From Amycolatopsis palatopharyngis (GTDB lineage: Bacteria > Actinomycetota > Actinomycetes > Mycobacteriales > Pseudonocardiaceae), in NCBI RefSeq assembly GCF_003385185.1, contig NZ_PQHZ01000001.1, forward strand, positions 124,001 to 188,000: a stretch of DNA of 64,000 bases, read 5' to 3'. The notes under the pieces were generated by a model. It worked only from the letters and a program-made list of their open reading frames with translations. It made no database searches and was not told where the DNA came from. A program made the translations under genes and the position numbers. Below are positions 26,839 to 35,339 of this stretch, one piece after another. Positions within the stretch are counted from its first letter, which is position 1. Each line of letters starts with the position of its first letter.

Positions 26839-28101
26839 ATGGACGAGGCCGCGCACATCGGTGACGGACCGCGAACGGCGGTCGTCGTCGGCGCAGGGGT
26901 GGTGGGCCTTTCGACGGCCTGGTTCCTGCAGGAGCGGGGGGTCGAAGTCACGGTGGTCGACCGGGACGATGTGGCCGCAGGGGCGTCCTGGGGCAACGCG
27001 GGGTGGCTGTCCCCCGGATTGGCGATCCCGCTGAACGAGCCGAGTGTGCTGCGTTTCGGACTGCGTGCGCTGCTGGATCGACAGGCACCTCTGCATGTTC
27101 CCGCCACCATCGACCCGGGACTGTGGCGGTTCCTGCTGGGCTTCGCCAGACACTGCACCTGGAAGGCGTGGGAAGACGCGGCCGGCGCCAATCTGCCGCT
27201 GAACACCGAATGCCTCGAGGCGTTCGACGTGCTCACGGCGAACGGGGTACGCGCACCGACGTTCGAGGCGCCGATCACCGCCGCGTTCGAATCCGCACAG
27301 CACGCCACCGGACTGCTCCACGAACTACGCAGGCTGACCGATGCCGGACAGGCGGTGGACTACACCGGGATCACCGGCGCCGAACTTCGCGCGCGGTTGC
27401 CACAGGTGTCAGATCACGTCCGTGCGGGCGTGCGGCTGGATGGGCAGCGCTACGTCGATCCAGGGGCCTTCGTCGCGGCGCTGGCCGAGTCGGTGCGCGC
27501 GAGGGGCGGCGTTATCCGTACCGGATTCGACGTGGTGGACGTCAGCCCAAAGCGCTACGCCGTGACCGTTCGCTCGAGGTCGGCGGAGTCGATCTCGGCC
27601 AACGTCGCGGTACTGGCCACGGGCGCCTGGCTGGGCGCACTCGCCAAACGCTGGGGAGTCCGGGTCCCGGTACGTGCGGGCCGGGGTTACTCGTTCACCG
27701 TCCCCACCGACGAGCCCGTTGCCGGGCCGGTGTATCTGCCCGGCGTCCGCGTCGCCTGCACGCCGTACCGGCACGGACTGCGGATCGCCGGGACGATGGA
27801 GTTCCGGGCGCCGGACGCGGCGTTGGACTCCGCCCGAATCGACGCGATCGTCAACTCGGCGCGGCCCTATCTCAACGGCGTCCGCTGGGAGGAACGCACG
27901 GACGAGTGGGTGGGGCCTCGGCCGGTGACACACGACGGCAAGCCGCTGATCGGCGCGGTGCGGGCGCCCGGGGTGTATGTGGCGGGCGGACACGGCATGT
28001 GGGGACTGACCCAGGGACCGATCACCGGACGGCTGCTCGCCGAGCAGATCACCACAGGAAAGCAACCGGAAGCCCTGCGCGAGGTCGATCCGCTGCGTTG
28101 A
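26839..28101 (+). CDS. DadA-like FAD-dependent D-amino-acid dehydrogenase
   Basis: 420 residues of the DAO superfamily. The FAD fold is 'VVVGAGVVGLSTAWFLQERGVEVTVVDRDD', and the C-terminal FAD signature 'EWVGPRPVTHDGKPLIGAVRAPGVYVAGGHGMWGLTQGP'. It would oxidise a D-amino acid to the 2-oxo acid, passing electrons to a quinone. I start at ATG 26839 with GGAGG six bases upstream. Divergent from PucR, it is the probable target of that regulator. It differs from the 393-residue oxidase of the hydroxyproline operon. Confidence 0.9.
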   Translation: MDEAAHIGDGPRTAVVVGAGVVGLSTAWFLQERGVEVTVVDRDDVAAGASWGNAGWLSPGLAIPLNEPSVLRFGLRALLDRQAPLHVPATIDPGLWRFLLGFARHCTWKAWEDAAGANLPLNTECLEAFDVLTANGVRAPTFEAPITAAFESAQHATGLLHELRRLTDAGQAVDYTGITGAELRARLPQVSDHVRAGVRLDGQRYVDPGAFVAALAESVRARGGVIRTGFDVVDVSPKRYAVTVRSRSAESISANVAVLATGAWLGALAKRWGVRVPVRAGRGYSFTVPTDEPVAGPVYLPGVRVACTPYRHGLRIAGTMEFRAPDAALDSARIDAIVNSARPYLNGVRWEERTDEWVGPRPVTHDGKPLIGAVRAPGVYVAGGHGMWGLTQGPITGRLLAEQITTGKQPEALREVDPLR

Positions 28102-28131
28102 GGGCCGATCCTTCCGAAAGGACAGAACGAC

Positions 28132-28353
28132 ATGTCCCACGCCGAACCGGTCGCCGACGACAACCTGCCACTTGATCGGGCCGAGCGGGCAGAACTGGAC
28201 TGGTTGCGAACCGAGAACGCACTGCTGCGCACCGAACGGGACATCCTCGTGCGAGTCGCCAGTGGCTTCGCCGACGACGCCAACGTCACCCTGCTCGCCC
28301 GCCGCTCGCACGCCGACGGATCGTGGACCGATCGACACAAGGAAACTTCGTGA
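28132..28353 (+). CDS. Small coiled-coil protein coupled to a Gre-like factor
   Basis: 73 residues. A leucine heptad helix 'RAELDWLRTENALLRTERDILVRVASGF' dominates (about 17-45). This pattern resembles the C-terminal zipper of IS3-type OrfA, but there is no HTH, so it is not a transposase. AAAGGAC precedes ATG 28132. Its stop overlaps the GTG start of the next gene (GTGA), implying coupled translation and perhaps physical pairing with the Gre-like protein. Function unknown. Confidence 0.7.
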   Translation: MSHAEPVADDNLPLDRAERAELDWLRTENALLRTERDILVRVASGFADDANVTLLARRSHADGSWTDRHKETS

Positions 28354-28814
28354 ACACCACTGGACACATCTGGTTGACCCAGGATGCCTTCGACCGGCTG
28401 CGGGAGGAGCTGGCGGTCCTGCTCGACCAGGACGGCGTCCCGGAAACCGACGACACGGACCACCTGCCGGAGGCTCGGCGCAGAAGAACCCGCGTTCGCG
28501 AGATCCAAGAGCTGATCCACCACGCCGTCGTCGGCCAAGCACCACCGGATGACGGCATCGCCGAACCGGGAATGGTGCTTACCGTCCGGTTCGATGACGA
28601 TCCCGAATCGGAGACGTTCCTGCTGGGCGTGCGCGATGGGGCGGAGCCAGGAGAACTCGAGGTCTACTCGCCAGAATCCCCGCTGGGCACGGCATTGACC
28701 GGTGCCAGACAGGGTGAACAACGTCGCTACACCGTGCCCGATGGCCGGACGATGCGCGTGACACTGATCCGCGCGGTGCCCTACGGACTCCACCGCGCAC
28801 AACCTGGCAGGTAG
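28350..28814 (+). CDS. GreA/GreB-family transcription elongation factor homologue
   Basis: 154 residues, close to GreA (about 158). The N-terminus 'WLTQDAFDRLREELAVL' matches the GreA coil start, and the C-terminal FKBP-like domain is clear: 'LEVYSPESPLGTALTGARQGEQRRYTVPDGRTMRVTLI'. The tip between the two helices reads 'VPETDDTDHLPEARRRR' rather than the usual DLSENAEY, so the Asp/Glu pair that drives RNA cleavage is not in its normal context. It may bind the RNA polymerase channel without cleaving. The start is GTG 28350, within the previous stop. Confidence 0.85.
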   Translation: MNTTGHIWLTQDAFDRLREELAVLLDQDGVPETDDTDHLPEARRRRTRVREIQELIHHAVVGQAPPDDGIAEPGMVLTVRFDDDPESETFLLGVRDGAEPGELEVYSPESPLGTALTGARQGEQRRYTVPDGRTMRVTLIRAVPYGLHRAQPGR

Positions 28815-28847
28815 CGGCCTGCCCTCGTGGTGCGGGGCCGTCCCGGT

Positions 28848-29621
28848 TCAGCAGGTGGTGACCTGGTCCGCGGCGCTCTCGACGAACTCGAGCATCACCT
28901 GACCGAGCCTGCCCGCGTTCGCTTCGTCCTCGGTGAGGATGTCGGTTCCGTGCCGGGTGCTCTCGATGAACCGGAGCTCACCTGTGGGTGCCCAGGCGTG
29001 CAGCTGGCGCGCCGCTTCCACGCTGCCGTAGGCATCCTCGTCACCGGAGACGAACATGATCGGGCAGCGGATGCTCGCCACTCCGGCTTCGGTGAACTCG
29101 TAGCTGTCGGTCCGCCGGACCCCGGCGAGCCACAGCACGGCGTTGATCCCGTTGTCCGGTTGCGCGGCGGCATGCAGAGATGCCACCGCGCCGATGCTCG
29201 CACCACCGGCTATCACGGTGTCGGCACCGTTGTCGCGCAGGAAAGCAGTGGCGCCGAGCACGTCCTGCCAGTGGTCGGCGAAGTCGTTGCGCTCGGCGTC
29301 CGCAGCGCGGGCGTAGGTGAGCGCCCGGTACCCGTGTCTCGCCAGTTCCTCGGCGAAGCCCGACCAGTCGTCCTGGCTGTCTCCGGAACGGCCCATATGC
29401 GACAGGACGACGGCGACGCGGCCGTCACCGAAGAGGCGACCGGACCGCCTCTCACCTCCCGGCACCGCAAACGTGACCTCCCGATACGAGCCGATTCGCT
29501 CGTGGGCGGTCCCCGTGGAACTCGTGCCGGTCTCGGGGGCGGGAGCAGGAGACCCGGCGCAGGCGCCGAGCAACAGCGAGCAGGCGAGAACGAGCACAAT
29601 CCGCACCGGCTGTCGCACCAT
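28848..29621 (-). CDS. Lipoprotein alpha/beta-hydrolase
   Basis: 257 residues. A lipoprotein signal peptide with lipobox 'LLGAC' (Cys near residue 21) predicts a membrane-anchored extracellular enzyme. The alpha/beta-hydrolase nucleophile elbow is 'GGASIGA' (Ser near 136), with 'GDEDAYG' and 'STRHGTDI' as the likely acid and His. Substrate unknown; esterase or peptidase-like action on the outside is the simplest reading. It is convergent with the Gre-like gene. Confidence 0.88.
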   Translation of the reverse strand: MVRQPVRIVLVLACSLLLGACAGSPAPAPETGTSSTGTAHERIGSYREVTFAVPGGERRSGRLFGDGRVAVVLSHMGRSGDSQDDWSGFAEELARHGYRALTYARAADAERNDFADHWQDVLGATAFLRDNGADTVIAGGASIGAVASLHAAAQPDNGINAVLWLAGVRRTDSYEFTEAGVASIRCPIMFVSGDEDAYGSVEAARQLHAWAPTGELRFIESTRHGTDILTEDEANAGRLGQVMLEFVESAADQVTTC

Positions 29622-29811
29622 CCAGAAATATCACAGGACGACCCCCGCCCCGCGGCCCTGAAGGGCACGCGGGAGTGAACCGGGTTGTCCGTGAGCGCCG
29701 GTTCCCCTCTCTCGCGCGTCAACCCGTCAGGTGGACTTCCTTGAGCGGCCCAGCGCGGTGCGTGATACTCCGATCACGGATTGTTGCCAGCTGTAGCGGA
29801 AGGAGCAGGAG

Positions 29812-30015
29812 ATGGGTTTCTGGACGGAGGCCACTCGGGTGCTCGACAAGTCCGCGGACCGGGTCGCCAACCGCAGGTCCAAGGTCGTGCGGACGACGAA
29901 GAAGGTCGTCGACGGCCTCTGTGTGGGCTGCCTGCGACCGACGAGCAAACAGCAGTGCGGTGTGCCCTGCTGCGGCCGGACCAGCTGCATGCGCGTGGTG
30001 GTCGACCGAATCTGA
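29812..30015 (+). CDS. Small cysteine-rich protein, function unknown
   Basis: 67 residues, basic N-terminal helix (1-34) and a Cys-rich C-terminus with six cysteines (37, 40, 49, 53, 54, 59): 'GLCVGCLRPTSKQQCGVPCCGRTSCM'. The CxxC plus later Cys could bind zinc or an iron-sulfur cluster. AAGGAG lies nine bases before ATG 29812, which supports translation. No family is recognised, and a non-coding explanation cannot be excluded. Confidence 0.55.
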   Translation: MGFWTEATRVLDKSADRVANRRSKVVRTTKKVVDGLCVGCLRPTSKQQCGVPCCGRTSCMRVVVDRI

Positions 30016-30177
30016 GCATCGGCGATCGGCCAAGACTGTCGTACCACCGACAGTTGACCTCCCTCGCGAGCGGTCCCTGGTGTTGACTCCAGTGACCGTG
30101 ATGACCGCCCATCGTTGTACGGAACCGTTCTCCGTACCCGGACGATGTGATCATCGACCTCGAAAAGGGAGGCCCGC

Positions 30178-31617
30178 TTGCCACGACGTCACGACCTGGT
30201 GGTGGTAGGTGGTGGGACCGCGGGGATCATCGCGGCCACCACCGCCGCACGACTGGGGGCCGGGGTGGCCCTTGTCGAGCGAGATCGCACCGGCGGCGAT
30301 TGCCTGTGGACCGGCTGTGTGCCCAGCAAGTCGCTGATCGCCGCCGCGAAAACCGCACACACGATGCGCAGCGGCGCGGCATTCGGGATCGATGCCGTCG
30401 AACCGAGGGTCGACTTCGCGGCGGTGCTGGCCCACGTGCGCGGCGCGATAGCCCGAATCGAGCCCGTCGACTCGCCGGACGCGCTTGCCGCGGCCGGCGT
30501 CGAGGTCCTGGCGGGCGACGCTGTCTTCACCAGCCCACGCGAACTGCGGGTCGCGGACAGGCGTCTGCGATTCCGGCACGCCGTCGTCGCGACCGGCTCC
30601 TCCCCCGCCCTGCCCCCGGTCCCCGGGCTGGCCGACAGCGACCCGTTGACCAGCGACACGGTATGGGACCTCACCGAACTCCCCGAAAGCCTGATCGTCC
30701 TCGGCGGCGGACCCATCGGCTGCGAGCTCGGGCAGGCTTTCGCCCGGCTGGGTAGTGACGTCACCATCGTCGAGGCCGCCGACCGGCTCCTGCCGAGAGA
30801 GGAACCACGAGCGAGCGATGCCCTCTCGGCCGCGCTCACCGCCGAAGGCGTACGCGTGCTCACCTCCACCACGGTCACCGCGGCCGAGGGAGATCACGGT
30901 GGAAGCACGCTGTCGCTGTCCGGTCCCGACAGTCCGCCGACCCTGTCGGCCGACCACGTTCTGGTGGCGACAGGACGCCGGCCGGGCTCCGGCGAGCTCG
31001 GCCTGGAAACGGCCATGGTCCGCCTGGACGACCGGGGCCACGTCATCGTGGACGCGAAGCTGCGTACCAGCAATCCCGCCGTCTACGCCGCCGGTGACGT
31101 CACCGGCAAGCTGCCGTTCACCCATGTCGCGGGCATGCACGGGAGCATCGCCGCCACCAACGCACTTCTCGCACCCACCCGCACCATCGATCACGAGAAG
31201 ATCCCCTGGGTCACCTTCACCGACCCCGAGATCGCCCACGTGGGACTGACCGAACACCAGGCCCGGCAGCGTCACGGCGACGGCGTGCGAGTGCGACTGC
31301 TCGAGCACGACGACGTCGACCGTGCCATCACCGAGCACGCCACCCACGGCTTCACCCACGTGGTGCTCGACGGCAAACACCGGGTGCTGGGTGCCACGAT
31401 CGTCGCGCCCCGGGCAGGCGAGATGATCGCCGAACTCACTCTGCTCACCACCCGGCGCGGCCGGCTACGCGACCTGGCCTCGGTGGTGCACGCCTATCCC
31501 GCCTGGAGCGACGGTGTCTGGCACGCCGCCGTGGCCGAAGCCAACTCGGCACTACAGGCCAGACCGTTGCGCCAGATCACCCGAGCGCTACTGCACCTGC
31601 GCCGCCTGCGTTCCTGA
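30178..31617 (+). CDS. Pyridine nucleotide-disulfide oxidoreductase (mercuric-reductase/LPD-like)
   Basis: 479 residues. FAD fold 'VVVGGGTAGIIAATTAARLGAGVALVE', redox-active disulfide in 'GGDCLWTGCVPSK' (about 40-52), NAD(P) fold 'LIVLGGGPIGCELGQAFARLGSDVTIVE', and 'AAGDVTGKLPFTHVA'. The usual C-terminal HPT/HxE motif for dihydrolipoamide dehydrogenase reads 'VVHAYPAWSDGVWHAA', as in MerA-like and uncharacterised actinobacterial flavoproteins, so the disulfide substrate is unknown. The start is TTG 30178, preceded by AAAGGGAGG. It seems monocistronic. Confidence 0.9.
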   Translation: MPRRHDLVVVGGGTAGIIAATTAARLGAGVALVERDRTGGDCLWTGCVPSKSLIAAAKTAHTMRSGAAFGIDAVEPRVDFAAVLAHVRGAIARIEPVDSPDALAAAGVEVLAGDAVFTSPRELRVADRRLRFRHAVVATGSSPALPPVPGLADSDPLTSDTVWDLTELPESLIVLGGGPIGCELGQAFARLGSDVTIVEAADRLLPREEPRASDALSAALTAEGVRVLTSTTVTAAEGDHGGSTLSLSGPDSPPTLSADHVLVATGRRPGSGELGLETAMVRLDDRGHVIVDAKLRTSNPAVYAAGDVTGKLPFTHVAGMHGSIAATNALLAPTRTIDHEKIPWVTFTDPEIAHVGLTEHQARQRHGDGVRVRLLEHDDVDRAITEHATHGFTHVVLDGKHRVLGATIVAPRAGEMIAELTLLTTRRGRLRDLASVVHAYPAWSDGVWHAAVAEANSALQARPLRQITRALLHLRRLRS

Positions 31618-31701
31618 GCGGAACGGAGCGCCAAGGGCAAGGCTGTCGGGGACCGTGAACAGCCGCGCGCCGCGAGCCCGAGCCGCTTAGAGTGATCCGT
31701 G

Positions 31702-32721
31702 ATGGTCAAGTCTCCGGATCCCGCGCGCATACTGCGGTTGGTCGCCTTTCACCTGGAACGGACGGGTGAACCGACCTACCGGGTACAGGCGTTCCGACGA
31801 GCCGCGGCGACCGTCGACGATCTGGCCGAAGGGGAATTGGACGAGCGGATTCGAACGGGAACGCTGACCCAGCTGCCCGGCATCGGCAAGGTCACCGCGG
31901 GCTTGATCACCGAGGTAGCCGGCGGTTCCGAGCCGGAGTACCTGCTCCGAGTCCGCGAGCGCGCTGCTGAGCCGGACGGCGGAGAGCTGCGCGCGGCGCT
32001 TCGCGGCGACTGCCATACGCACTCCGACTGGTCCGACGGCGGCTCGCCCGTACATGAGATGGCGAACGCCGCACGCGAACTGGGCCACGAATGGATGGTG
32101 CTCACCGATCACTCTCCTCGGCTGAAGGTGGCGAGAGGGCTGTCCACAGAGCGGTTGCGGCAACAGCTGGACCTGGTCGCCGAACTGAACTCCACGCTCG
32201 CGCCGTTCCGGATCCTCACCGGAATCGAGGTCGACATCCTCACCGACGGCACCCTCGACCAGGACCCGGATCTGCTCGCATCACTCGATCTGGTGGTCGC
32301 CAGCTTGCACTCCGCACTGCGAATGCCGGCACCGGAGATGACCAGGCGGATGGTCGCCGCGGTTCGCGACCCGAACGTCGACGTGCTCGGCCACTGCACC
32401 GGCCGGCTCGTTTCCGGTAAACGTGGGCGTCCCGAGTCGACCTTCGATGCCGAGGCTGTTTTCGAAGCCTGTCAGGACAACGACGTCGCGGTGGAGATCA
32501 ACTCGCGGCCGGAGCGGCAGGACCCGCCACGCAGGCTGATCCGGCTCGCGGCCGAACTGGGCTGCAGGTTCGCGATCGACAGTGACGCGCACGCTCCAGG
32601 ACAACTGGCGTGGCAGTCCTATGGCTGTGTGCGCGCCACCGAATGCGGCGTCGGACCAGATCAGGTGATCAACAGCTGTTCGGCCGACCAGCTGGCGGAC
32701 TGGACCGGGTCGCGGCGCTGA
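31702..32721 (+). CDS. PHP-domain phosphoesterase with N-terminal helix-hairpin-helix
   Basis: 339 residues. The first 90 resemble the polymerase X N-terminal 8-kDa and HhH region ('TYRVQAFRRAAATVDDL', 'LTQLPGIGKVTAGLITE'); the rest is a PHP domain with metal ligands 'CHTHSDWSDGGSPV', 'VLTDHSPR', 'GIEVDIL', 'ASLHSAL', 'GHCTGRL' and 'IDSDAH'. It thus looks like PolX without the polymerase palm and fingers. PHP domains hydrolyse phosphate esters, including 3' ends of DNA. GTG 31699 is an alternative start one codon earlier. Confidence 0.9.
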   Translation: MVKSPDPARILRLVAFHLERTGEPTYRVQAFRRAAATVDDLAEGELDERIRTGTLTQLPGIGKVTAGLITEVAGGSEPEYLLRVRERAAEPDGGELRAALRGDCHTHSDWSDGGSPVHEMANAARELGHEWMVLTDHSPRLKVARGLSTERLRQQLDLVAELNSTLAPFRILTGIEVDILTDGTLDQDPDLLASLDLVVASLHSALRMPAPEMTRRMVAAVRDPNVDVLGHCTGRLVSGKRGRPESTFDAEAVFEACQDNDVAVEINSRPERQDPPRRLIRLAAELGCRFAIDSDAHAPGQLAWQSYGCVRATECGVGPDQVINSCSADQLADWTGSRR

Positions 32722-32808
32722 CGAGCCGGGATCTCCCACCCCGGCCGCCATATCCGGTCGACGCGTCGTACGCTGCCGAAGTCTCTCGGAAAAAAAATTC
32801 GGCGCGCG

Positions 32809-32837
32809 TGTCGATTCTCCACGTTCCCCGTTCGACC
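32809..32837 (+). promoter_or_regulatory. ECF42-type promoter upstream of the YciI-sigma pair
   Basis: TGTCGA (32809-32814), 18 bases, CGACC (32833-32837), 54 bases before ATG 32891. The published ECF42 target element from Streptomyces venezuelae has TGTCGA at -35 and a short CGA/TC-type -10. The match implies that the sigma factor encoded downstream reads its own operon. Confidence 0.7.
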
Positions 32838-32890
32838 TAGGTGTGCGCGGGTCCGAGAGCAGGCCCCGGATGACACAGGGAGACAGAACC

Positions 32891-33310
32891 ATGAAGTACA
32901 TGCTGATCATGCGTGCCACCGATGAGACCTGGGCGTCGTTCCAGGACACCGACTTCAGCGAGATCATGGAATCGATGGGCCGCTTCAACGACGAGATGAT
33001 CAGGGCAGGTGTACTGGTCGCGGCCGAAGGGCTCGACGACGCGGCGGACGGCGTCGTGGTCGACTACTCGTCGGAACCGCCGGTCGTCACTGACGGTCCG
33101 TACGGGGAGACCAAGGAACTGTTCGGCGGTTTCTGGATTCTGAACGTGGCGTCGAAGGAAGAGGCCGTTGAGTGGGCGAAGCGGGCGCCGCTGGCCGGTC
33201 CGGGTAGCAAGGCCGAGATCCGCCGGGTCACCACGATCGACGAGTTTCCCCAGGACAACGAGTGGATCCAGAAGGAACGGGCCTGGCGCGAAGCCACCGG
33301 CCAGCTCTGA
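32891..33310 (+). CDS. YciI/DGPF-family protein
   Basis: 139 residues. 'MKYMLIMRATDETWASF' and 'VVTDGPYGETKELFGGFWILNVASKEEAVEWAKRAP' mark the YCII-related (DGPF) family; here the motif is DGPY. Members have a ferredoxin-like fold and a His-Asp pair in true YciI enzymes; in this subgroup the reaction is unknown. These proteins are the standing genomic partners and targets of ECF42 sigma factors, whose gene follows 14 bases on. AGGGAGA precedes ATG 32891. Confidence 0.92.
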   Translation: MKYMLIMRATDETWASFQDTDFSEIMESMGRFNDEMIRAGVLVAAEGLDDAADGVVVDYSSEPPVVTDGPYGETKELFGGFWILNVASKEEAVEWAKRAPLAGPGSKAEIRRVTTIDEFPQDNEWIQKERAWREATGQL

Positions 33311-33324
33311 GCGGATCGGCAGCG

Positions 33325-34611
33325 ATGGTCGACGCGGACGGTCGTGAGGCCGTCGCCGCCGTCTGGCGGATCGAGTCCGCGCGGATTGTCGGTGCGCTCG
33401 CGCGGTACACCGGCGATTTCGCGCTGGCCGAGGACCTTGCCCAGGAGGCACTGGCCGAGGCCCTCGTGACGTGGCCGCGCGAGGGCGCACCCCGAAATCC
33501 CGGGGCGTGGTTGCTCACCGTCGGCAGACGCAGGGCGATCGACATGTTCCGCCGTCGCTCCGCACTCGACGAGAAGTACGCCGTCCTCGCCCATGACCTG
33601 GGCGAGGGCGGCGCACTCTCGGGCAGCGTGCCGGCCGATTCGGGCGCTGGCGGCGCGGACGTGCTGTGGGAGCCGGACCAGATCGACGACGACATGCTCG
33701 CGTTGATGTTCATCTCCTGCCACCCCGTGCTGTCACGGGAGGCGAGGCTGGCACTCACCCTGCGGGTGGTCGGTGGTCTCACGAGCGATCAGATCGCCAG
33801 AGCGTTCCTCGTGCCGACCGCCACCGTGCAGGCCCGCATCACCCGGGCCAAGAAGACCCTCGGCGCGGCTCAGGTGCCGTTCGAGGTACCACCCCCAGAG
33901 GAGCGGACCGAGCGGCTCCACTCGGTGCTCAACGTGGTCTATCTGATCTTCACCGAGGGATCGTCGGCCAGCTCGGGCGATGACCTGATCAGACTCGACC
34001 TCGCGAGCGAGGCATTGCGCTTCGCCCGGGTGCTGACCCGGCTGGTGCCGGACGAGCCCGAGGTGCACGGCCTGCTCGCGTTGCTCGAACTCACCGCGGC
34101 GCGCTTTCCCGCCCGTATCGGCCCCGACGGCGAACCGGTGCTGCTGGAACACCAGGACCGCCGCCGCTGGGACCAGTCCGCCATCCGCCGGGGCCGAGCG
34201 GCCCTGGCCCGCGCCGGGCAGGTGGGCCGGGGTCTTGGCGCCTACGGACTGCAGGCCGCGATCGCGCAGTGTCATGCCGTCGCCACCTCGGTCGAAGCGA
34301 CGAACTGGGAGCGAATCGTACTCATCTACGAGGCACTCGGCCGGCTCACGCCGTCACCGGTGGTCGACCTCAACCGCGCGGTGGCGGTCTCCATGGCCAT
34401 CGGATCCGCGGCGGCACTGGCCATCGTGGACGAGCTGGTGGCCGCGGGCTCGCTGTCGAACTCGCACCTGCTGCCGAGCGTCCGGGGAGAACTACTCACC
34501 CGCCTGGGCCGTACCGACGAGGCGCGCACCGAACTCGAACTCGCCGTGCGACTGTGCGGCAACGAGCGCGAACGGGCGGTGCTGAACCGCAAACTGGCCG
34601 ATCTCGGCTGA
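33325..34611 (+). CDS. ECF42-group RNA polymerase sigma factor with C-terminal TPR domain
   Basis: 428 residues. Sigma-2 region 'RIVGALARYTGDFALAEDLAQEALAEALVTWP' and 'NPGAWLLTVGRRRAIDMFRRR', then sigma-4 'ARLALTLRVVGGLTSDQIARAFLVPTATVQARITRAKKTL' (about 145-185). The long C-terminal part (about 200-428) is helical and TPR-like ('LLALLELTAARFPARIG', 'RGRAALARAGQVGRGLGAYGLQAAIAQCHA', 'LTRLGRTDEARTELELAVRLCGNERERAVLNRKLADL'), which defines ECF42 and is needed for its activity in place of an anti-sigma factor. Paired with the YciI gene and its matching promoter. Confidence 0.93.
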   Translation: MVDADGREAVAAVWRIESARIVGALARYTGDFALAEDLAQEALAEALVTWPREGAPRNPGAWLLTVGRRRAIDMFRRRSALDEKYAVLAHDLGEGGALSGSVPADSGAGGADVLWEPDQIDDDMLALMFISCHPVLSREARLALTLRVVGGLTSDQIARAFLVPTATVQARITRAKKTLGAAQVPFEVPPPEERTERLHSVLNVVYLIFTEGSSASSGDDLIRLDLASEALRFARVLTRLVPDEPEVHGLLALLELTAARFPARIGPDGEPVLLEHQDRRRWDQSAIRRGRAALARAGQVGRGLGAYGLQAAIAQCHAVATSVEATNWERIVLIYEALGRLTPSPVVDLNRAVAVSMAIGSAAALAIVDELVAAGSLSNSHLLPSVRGELLTRLGRTDEARTELELAVRLCGNERERAVLNRKLADLG

Positions 34612-34712
34612 GCGGCGGCCACCCTCGCCCCGCTCATGCCACGTGCCAGACGAACGGCGAGCCGCCCGGCATGTGCCGGTAGCCTGCTCCGGAGATGATC
34701 GAAGGAGGTCCA

Positions 34713-35339
34713 GTGGTTCGAGAACAGGCCGGGCAGGTGCTCGGCGCGAACCTGCGGGCGCTGCGCGAGTCGGCAGGGCTGTCACTGTCGGAACTCGCCC
34801 GCCGATCGAACATCGCGAAGGGCACACTGTCCCAGCTCGAGTCCGGGGCCGGCAACCCGACGATCGAGACGGTATTCAGTTTATCGAACGCTCTCGCGGT
34901 ACCGGTGTCCTCACTGCTCACCGAGCGAGCTGACCCGGACGTGGTGCTCGTACGCTCCTCAGGACTCGAGGTACTCAGCAGCAACGCCGTGGATCTACGC
35001 ATGCTGCGGCGCATGGACGTCACCGACAGGGTGTTCGAACTGTACGACCAGCGAGTTCGCCCCGACGAGGTCCAGCACTCCGCGGGCCATCCTGGATTCG
35101 AGCACGTCGTCGTCACATCGGGCGTGCTCAGGGTGGGTCCACCCGCCGCACCGTTCGAACTCGGGCCCGGCGACTACGTCTGCTTCCCCGCCCAGGAGCC
35201 GCATATCTACGAGACCGTCGGCGGCCCCGTGGTCTCGGTACTTCTGCTGGAGTACCCCGCCGACGCGGGGCCGCCGACACTCGGCGTGTCCTGTGGCGCC
35301 CTCGCCACCGATTCCAACGCGATCCGCCACCGGGGTTGA
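34713..35339 (+). CDS. XRE-family regulator with C-terminal cupin domain
   Basis: 208 residues. HTH_3 at about 5-60 ('LGANLRALRESAGLSLSELARRSNIAKGTLSQLESGAGNPTIETVFSLSNAL') and a cupin_2 sensor at about 110-185 ('HPGFEHVVVTSGVLRVGPPAAPFELGPGDYVCFPAQEPHIYETVGG'). I start at GTG 34713 because GAAGGAGG lies at 34701-34708; the ATG at 34695 would put that site inside the gene. It directly precedes the hydroxyproline operon and is its likely regulator through the 32-bp palindrome. Confidence 0.9.
   Translation: MVREQAGQVLGANLRALRESAGLSLSELARRSNIAKGTLSQLESGAGNPTIETVFSLSNALAVPVSSLLTERADPDVVLVRSSGLEVLSSNAVDLRMLRRMDVTDRVFELYDQRVRPDEVQHSAGHPGFEHVVVTSGVLRVGPPAAPFELGPGDYVCFPAQEPHIYETVGGPVVSVLLLEYPADAGPPTLGVSCGALATDSNAIRHRG

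Noticed and set aside
28132..28353. IS3-type transposase OrfA remnant
   Set aside because: Only the leucine-zipper pattern resembles OrfA; there is no HTH, inverted repeat or OrfB nearby, and the gene is coupled to an intact Gre-like gene.
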